NCBI GenBank assembly: GCA_964567515.1
Contig: CAZMMW010000037.1
Span: 1-8,255, forward strand
Length of the DNA: 8,255 nt
From: JBBIVB01 sp964567515
GTDB taxonomy: Bacteria > Patescibacteriota > Patescibacteriia > Veblenbacterales > UBA10138
Direction: 5' to 3'
In this document: positions 4,770 to 8,255 of the stretch, piece after piece
How the letters are laid out: the number at the start of each line of letters is the position of its first letter
Position numbering within the stretch: the stretch's first letter is position 1
Translations under genes and position numbers: made by a program
Notes under the pieces: model-generated
Database searches by the model: none
Told to the model about the DNA's origin: nothing
What the model saw: only the letters and a program-made list of their open reading frames with translations

Positions 4770-6398
4770 TTAATAATCCATTCCCATACCACCAGGTGGC
4801 ATGCCTGGCATCTTATCGTCTTTCTTTTCTGGCAAATCAGTTACTGCGGCTTCGGTGGTTAAAAACATAACAGCAATAGAAGCAGCGTTCTGTAAGGCGG
4901 AACGAACCACTTTTACTGGGTCAACAATACCGCTTTTGACTAAATCTTCAAATTTATCAGCCGCACCATTATAACCATAATTACCTTCATGGCGCTTTAC
5001 TTCATCTGCCACCACGGCACCATCCTTACCAGCATTAATTGCAATTTGTTTTAATGGCTCTTCCAAAGCACGGGTTAAAATATTAATTCCTACTTTTTCC
5101 TCATCTTTAGCATCAAATTTTTCCAAGATTTTAACTGCTCTAATCAATGCCACACCACCACCAACCACTATTCCCTCCTCCACTGCTGCTCTGGTCGCGT
5201 GCAGAGCATCCTCAACTTTAAACTTTCTCTCTTTCATTTCGGTTTCGGTAGCAGCGCCAACTTTCAAAACCGCTACGCCTCCGGATAATTTAGCCAAACG
5301 CTCTTGTAATTTTTCTTTATCAAAATCAGAATCAGTACGCTCAATTTCTTTTTTAATCTGCGCTACCCGATCGTTGATGGTTTTTTCATCTCCTTTACCG
5401 GAAACTATGGTAGTTTCTTCTTTGGTAGAAATTACTTTACGGGCACCGCCTAACGTATTTAAATCAGTGTTTTCAAGTTTTAATCCTACATCCTCCGAAA
5501 TTACCGTAGCACCAGTTAACACAGCTAAGTCTTGTAGTATTTCTTTGCGTCTATCACCAAAACCTGGCGCTTTAATAGCTAAAGTATTAAAAGTCTTGCG
5601 TAAATTATTTACCACAAAAGTAGCCAAAGCCTCACCCTCTACTTCCTCAGCAATAATAACTAATTCCTTTTTTCCGCTTTGAGCAATTTTTTCTAAAAGC
5701 GGTAAAATTTCCTGTACCGAAGCAATTTTTTTGTCAGTCACTAAAATATACGGATCATCATAAACCGCTTCCATGCGTTCGGTGTTAGTAACCATATAAG
5801 GAGAAATATAACCACGGTCAAATTGCATACCTTCTACCAATTCTTTTTCAATAGCCATGCCTTGCGACTCTTCCACGGTGATCACGCCATCTTTACCAAC
5901 CTTTTCCATAGCTTCGGCAATTACCTTTCCAACTTCGACATCGTTAGCGGAAATAGAAGCCACTTGAGCAATTTCATCCTTGCTCGCTACTGGCTTGGCC
6001 AACTTTTTAAGCTCAACTACCACTGTTTGTACGCCTTTCTCAATACCGTGCCTCAAAGCCAAAGGATTGGCGCCAGCGGCAAGATTTTTAAAACCTTCAT
6101 GAATCAAACTTTGAGCCAAAACAGTGGCAGTAGTAGTACCATCGCCGGCTACATCATTGGTTTTAGAAGCTACTTCTTGTAAAAGCTGAGCTCCAATATT
6201 CTCAAACTTATCTTCCAATTCAATTTCTTTAGCAATAGTCACACCATCATTAGTAACTGTGGGCGAACCAAAACCTTTATCTAAAATAACATTACGACCT
6301 CTGGGACCTAATGAAACTTTTACTGCATTAGCTAGTTTATCCACACCGCGTTTTAAAGCGGCACGAACATCTTCTTGAAATTTAATTTGTTTTGCCAT
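4770..6398 (-). CDS. groEL: Chaperonin GroEL (Hsp60/Cpn60)
   Basis: This is the large chaperonin subunit; it forms a double heptameric ring that encloses unfolded proteins in an ATP-dependent, GroES-capped cycle in the cytoplasm. The 542 residues are near the usual ~545. The equatorial ATP site is present: KVSLGPRGRNVILDK (27-41), GDGTTTATVL (85-94) and Asp397, matching the ATP-hydrolysing aspartate of the family. The Cpn60 signature AAVEEGIVVGGG is at 404-415. The apical domain (about 190-375) includes YISPYMVTN (197-205). The C-terminal tail is short and Gly/Met-rich (PGMPPGGMGMDY). The gene follows groES by 25 AT-rich bases, with no Shine-Dalgarno before ATG 6396-6398. It is controlled through the CIRCE upstream of groES. 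All conserved positions I checked are intact. Confidence 0.99.
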   Translation of the reverse strand: MAKQIKFQEDVRAALKRGVDKLANAVKVSLGPRGRNVILDKGFGSPTVTNDGVTIAKEIELEDKFENIGAQLLQEVASKTNDVAGDGTTTATVLAQSLIHEGFKNLAAGANPLALRHGIEKGVQTVVVELKKLAKPVASKDEIAQVASISANDVEVGKVIAEAMEKVGKDGVITVEESQGMAIEKELVEGMQFDRGYISPYMVTNTERMEAVYDDPYILVTDKKIASVQEILPLLEKIAQSGKKELVIIAEEVEGEALATFVVNNLRKTFNTLAIKAPGFGDRRKEILQDLAVLTGATVISEDVGLKLENTDLNTLGGARKVISTKEETTIVSGKGDEKTINDRVAQIKKEIERTDSDFDKEKLQERLAKLSGGVAVLKVGAATETEMKERKFKVEDALHATRAAVEEGIVVGGGVALIRAVKILEKFDAKDEEKVGINILTRALEEPLKQIAINAGKDGAVVADEVKRHEGNYGYNGAADKFEDLVKSGIVDPVKVVRSALQNAASIAVMFLTTEAAVTDLPEKKDDKMPGMPPGGMGMDY

Positions 6399-6423
6399 AA
6401 TATTAAAATTTAAAAATTAAAAA

Positions 6424-6714
6424 TTATTCAATTATTGCAATAACATCGGTCATTTGTACTGTATAAAACTCTTCGTTACCAACCTTAAATTCATCTAAAG
6501 CATATTTTTTAAATAAAATCTTATCACCTGGTTTAGCTTCCATAGGCGATCGCTGACCGTTATCTAATATTTTTCCTGGGCCCACTGCCACCACTTCACC
6601 GGTCTCTTTCTTTTCATCACTTACTGTATCTGGTAAAACAATGCCAGTTTTGGTTGTTTTGTCTTCTTTGGTAACTTTGACCACAATATGGTCTGATAAT
6701 GGTTTTAACTTCAT
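6424..6714 (-). CDS. groES: Co-chaperonin GroES (Hsp10/Cpn10)
   Basis: This heptameric lid closes the GroEL cavity. The 96 residues match the family length. The N-terminal strand MKLKPLSDHIVVK contains the typical PLxDxxxVK pattern. The mobile loop, about 16-36, carries the hydrophobic GroEL-binding tripeptide within TGIVLPD (23-29). The roof segment is GPGKILDNGQR (45-55), and the C-terminal part PGDKILFKKYALDEF (62-76) closes the beta barrel. It is the first gene of the groES-groEL operon. The start ATG at 6712-6714 has only a weak purine stretch (AAAAGAAT) before it. The CIRCE operator lies 30 bases upstream, so HrcA repression relieved on heat or misfolding stress is expected. Confidence 0.99.
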   Translation of the reverse strand: MKLKPLSDHIVVKVTKEDKTTKTGIVLPDTVSDEKKETGEVVAVGPGKILDNGQRSPMEAKPGDKILFKKYALDEFKVGNEEFYTVQMTDVIAIIE

Positions 6715-6744
6715 ATTCTTTTATTTAATGATTAAAGAGTTTAA

Positions 6745-6771
6745 TTAGCACTCTCATTATAAGAGTGCTAA
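6745..6771 (-). promoter_or_regulatory. CIRCE operator (HrcA binding site)
   Basis: The sequence is TTAGCACTC, nine bases, GAGTGCTAA, an exact match to the CIRCE consensus with no mismatch in either arm. It lies just downstream of the predicted transcription start and 30 bases before groES, the usual place for HrcA repression of chaperonin operons. The dyad will also be present in the mRNA leader. An hrcA gene is not in this window but should exist in the genome. Confidence 0.97.
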
Positions 6772-6788
6772 TTTTATTAGCTAATTGT

Positions 6789-6817
6789 ATTTTATATGTC
6801 CAAAATGGTATTGTCAA
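6789..6817 (-). promoter_or_regulatory. Sigma70-type promoter of groES-groEL
   Basis: A perfect TTGACA (6812-6817) and TAAAAT (6789-6794, five of six) are separated by 17 bases, placing the start near 6782, just ahead of the CIRCE. The -35 box overlaps the stop codon TGA (6814-6816) of the upstream ligase gene, so there is no room for a terminator between the two units. Confidence 0.85.
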
Positions 6818-8094
6818 GGGCTTGAGGCCTTAACTTCAGTAATGTCTGTCTTAAAGGCAAATAACAACCAAAACAACAAAAACATTGACGGGATTGTCCA
6901 CCAATAGTGATCAAACACGGACGTGATCAACACGGCGGCCAATAGCCAATGACTAATAGTAAATGGTTTTCTTAGAAAAGCACTCGTTAATAGCCATAAG
7001 AATAAAATTAAACCAACTATCCCCAATTCAGTTAAAACTAACAAAAAAATGTTATGTACTGGCTGGTAATACCAAGCTTTAAATCCGGGATTGTTTTGTG
7101 ACAAAACATAAGTATAGTTTCCTATACCGGTTCCCTTCCACCATATCTGATCCAATAGACCAGCGCTCTCCCTAACACTTCCTGTCCTATCTTCAATTGA
7201 TTGCTGTTCCAATTTACTGCCACCGAAAACCCTCCCTTGGGTTGGTTGCCAATAAATTATTCCTAAAATCACAAAAATAAATAATACTAACAAACCGGCT
7301 TTAAATAAATATTTCTTCTGCTGACGATCTGTTAACCACCATAAGCCAAGCATAAAAAATAAAGCCAACCAAGCGCCACGAGAAAAAGTAAAAAACAAAC
7401 CAGTTATTTGTACAACGTAGAATATCAAAAATAGTTTTACATTTTTTCCACCAGCTGAGGAATTAAATTTTGCATCCACACACAACCAGACTGTCACTAA
7501 ACATGTTATCACCAATAACCCTCCCAAAACATTAGGATGCACCTGCCCAGCGTAAGCTCTAAGCCAGCCGCCAACCGAAGTCAACACCACCGAAGTGCCA
7601 CTTTGAGTTAAAGGATGAACAGCTACCCCCAGCCATTTATTAGCAAACGTGCTCTGTGTTAAAAACTGCCAAATTCCCCAAATAGCTTGAACTGTCCCAG
7701 CTGCCATCAAACTGACAAAAATATATTTTATTTTTGGTTTAATAGCTAAAAACAACAACCACAATAGTCCACCTTCTAATATTCTTAAACTCCATACCAA
7801 GGCCAATAACTTATCACCAGCCCACAAAACGGAAAGAAAAGATAAAATTAATAACAAAAAATAAATTTTGAATTTTTGCTCTTCTACCCACCATTGTTTA
7901 ATTAATCCAACTATTGATGACCAATTAATAATTACAAGAAGAACAAGCAATATATCCCACCCATATAATGAAATCCTCCCATACTCCCACGCTTCCCCAC
8001 TTAAATAGGGATCTCTAATAATCCATCTAGTTTGCCAGGGAAGAGAAAAAATAAACAGATAAAATAAATATTCATGTATTTTCTGCCAGTTCAT
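6814..8094 (-). CDS. O-antigen ligase/polymerase-like membrane protein (Wzy_C type)
   Basis: This polytopic inner-membrane protein of 426 residues has about ten or more hydrophobic segments. Members of this superfamily (WaaL, Wzy and related) transfer or polymerise undecaprenyl-linked glycans on the outer face of the membrane. Recognisable motifs are RAYAGQVHPNVLGG (179-192), the Wzy_C-type FTFSRGAWLAL (235-245, Arg239), the large extracytoplasmic loop (about 283-345) ending in WWKGTGIGNY (318-327), and PVHNIFLLVLTELGIVGL (345-362, with His347, Asn348 and Glu356). DHYWW (395-399) follows in the last part. The substrate cannot be inferred: ligase, polymerase and protein glycosyltransferase share this fold. 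No glycan-synthesis genes adjoin it here, though more may lie beyond 8255. No Shine-Dalgarno precedes ATG 8092-8094, which fits the leaderless promoter found there. No terminator follows. Confidence 0.88.
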   Translation of the reverse strand: MNWQKIHEYLFYLFIFSLPWQTRWIIRDPYLSGEAWEYGRISLYGWDILLVLLVIINWSSIVGLIKQWWVEEQKFKIYFLLLILSFLSVLWAGDKLLALVWSLRILEGGLLWLLFLAIKPKIKYIFVSLMAAGTVQAIWGIWQFLTQSTFANKWLGVAVHPLTQSGTSVVLTSVGGWLRAYAGQVHPNVLGGLLVITCLVTVWLCVDAKFNSSAGGKNVKLFLIFYVVQITGLFFTFSRGAWLALFFMLGLWWLTDRQQKKYLFKAGLLVLFIFVILGIIYWQPTQGRVFGGSKLEQQSIEDRTGSVRESAGLLDQIWWKGTGIGNYTYVLSQNNPGFKAWYYQPVHNIFLLVLTELGIVGLILFLWLLTSAFLRKPFTISHWLLAAVLITSVFDHYWWTIPSMFLLFWLLFAFKTDITEVKASSP

Positions 8095-8100
8095 AACTTT

Positions 8101-8129
8101 ATTATCTAGCGTCTATAAAACATTGGCAA
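8101..8129 (-). promoter_or_regulatory. Promoter giving a predicted leaderless mRNA for the ligase-like gene
   Basis: TTGCCA (8124-8129, five of six) and GATAAT (8101-8106, five of six) are separated by exactly 17 bases. Six bases separate the -10 box from the ATG, so the usual start distance puts +1 on the A of the start codon at 8094. This agrees with the absence of a ribosome-binding site. The rest of the upstream stretch to 8255 is AT-rich and holds nothing else I can support. Confidence 0.7.
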
Positions 8130-8255
8130 GCTTCAAAGATAATACCAAATTATATAAAATATAAAAAGAATATTAATATAACAACAAAACAATATACAAT
8201 GGTAATGTCCACACACATATTGCACTTTATCAAATAAGCTAAGGGCATATGAAGA

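Noticed and set aside
5374..5682. Open plus-strand frame of 102 codons
   Set aside because: It lies entirely opposite groEL and reads as low-complexity Ser/Thr/Val antisense sequence. It has no ribosome-binding site or known motif.
5823..6182. Open plus-strand frame of 119 codons
   Set aside because: It is antisense to groEL in a well-conserved coding stretch. The His/Phe/Leu/Ser-rich product has no domain or start signal.
8150..8255. Minus-strand frame open to the window edge (MPLAYLIKCN... from 8248)
   Set aside because: It is at most 35 codons, with no ribosome-binding site and a U/A-rich hydrophobic tail typical of random AT-rich sequence. It cannot be judged without sequence beyond the edge.

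Overview
The window is AT-rich bacterial DNA in which every supported gene lies on the minus strand. The gene set (groES-groEL under a perfect CIRCE operator, a full-length PEP synthase, a polytopic O-antigen ligase/polymerase-like protein, tRNA-Ser, and several short membrane or orphan proteins) is clearly bacterial. Several genes lack a Shine-Dalgarno sequence, genes are packed closely, and the ligase carries a DHYWW motif near its C-terminus. I infer a Patescibacteria/CPR-like genome from this; the placement is unproven because no rRNA or ribosomal protein is present. The standard code fits: UGA ends the ligase gene, and every intact gene reads through without recoding.

Layout in the direction of transcription (high to low coordinate). 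8101-8129 is a good sigma70-type promoter whose predicted start is the A of the ligase ATG, so that mRNA is probably leaderless. 6814-8094 encodes the ligase-like membrane protein. Its stop codon lies inside the -35 box of the next promoter (6789-6817). That promoter, with the CIRCE at 6745-6771, drives groES (6424-6714) and groEL (4770-6398), which end at a strong hairpin (4703-4730). Next is a small membrane-protein gene with a good ribosome-binding site (4618-4623) whose frame is broken once at a T5 run; only the last 98 codons (4205-4501) are continuous. A terminator follows at 4136-4182. A 146-aa four-helix membrane protein (3669-4109) sits 29 nt upstream of ppsA (1240-3639), probably in one operon, closed by a terminator at about 1182-1218. 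Then come an 84-aa orphan gene with its own ribosome-binding site and terminator, an 81-aa orphan gene, a decayed GIY-YIG endonuclease-like gene (121-379), and tRNA-Ser(GGA) at 48-135.

The most unusual part is the low-coordinate end. The GIY-YIG relic can be rebuilt by eye by undoing three single-base frameshifts and one UGA. Its reading frame runs straight into the tRNA, where the D-arm supplies the stop codon. The 10 bases of the D-arm that follow that stop occur again just upstream of the relic's start, so identical 10-bp direct repeats bracket the relic. This suggests a small nuclease gene that moved next to, or into, a tRNA gene. I saw no CRISPR array, insertion sequence, toxin-antitoxin pair or defence cluster, and no intergenic stretch exceeds 300 bases.
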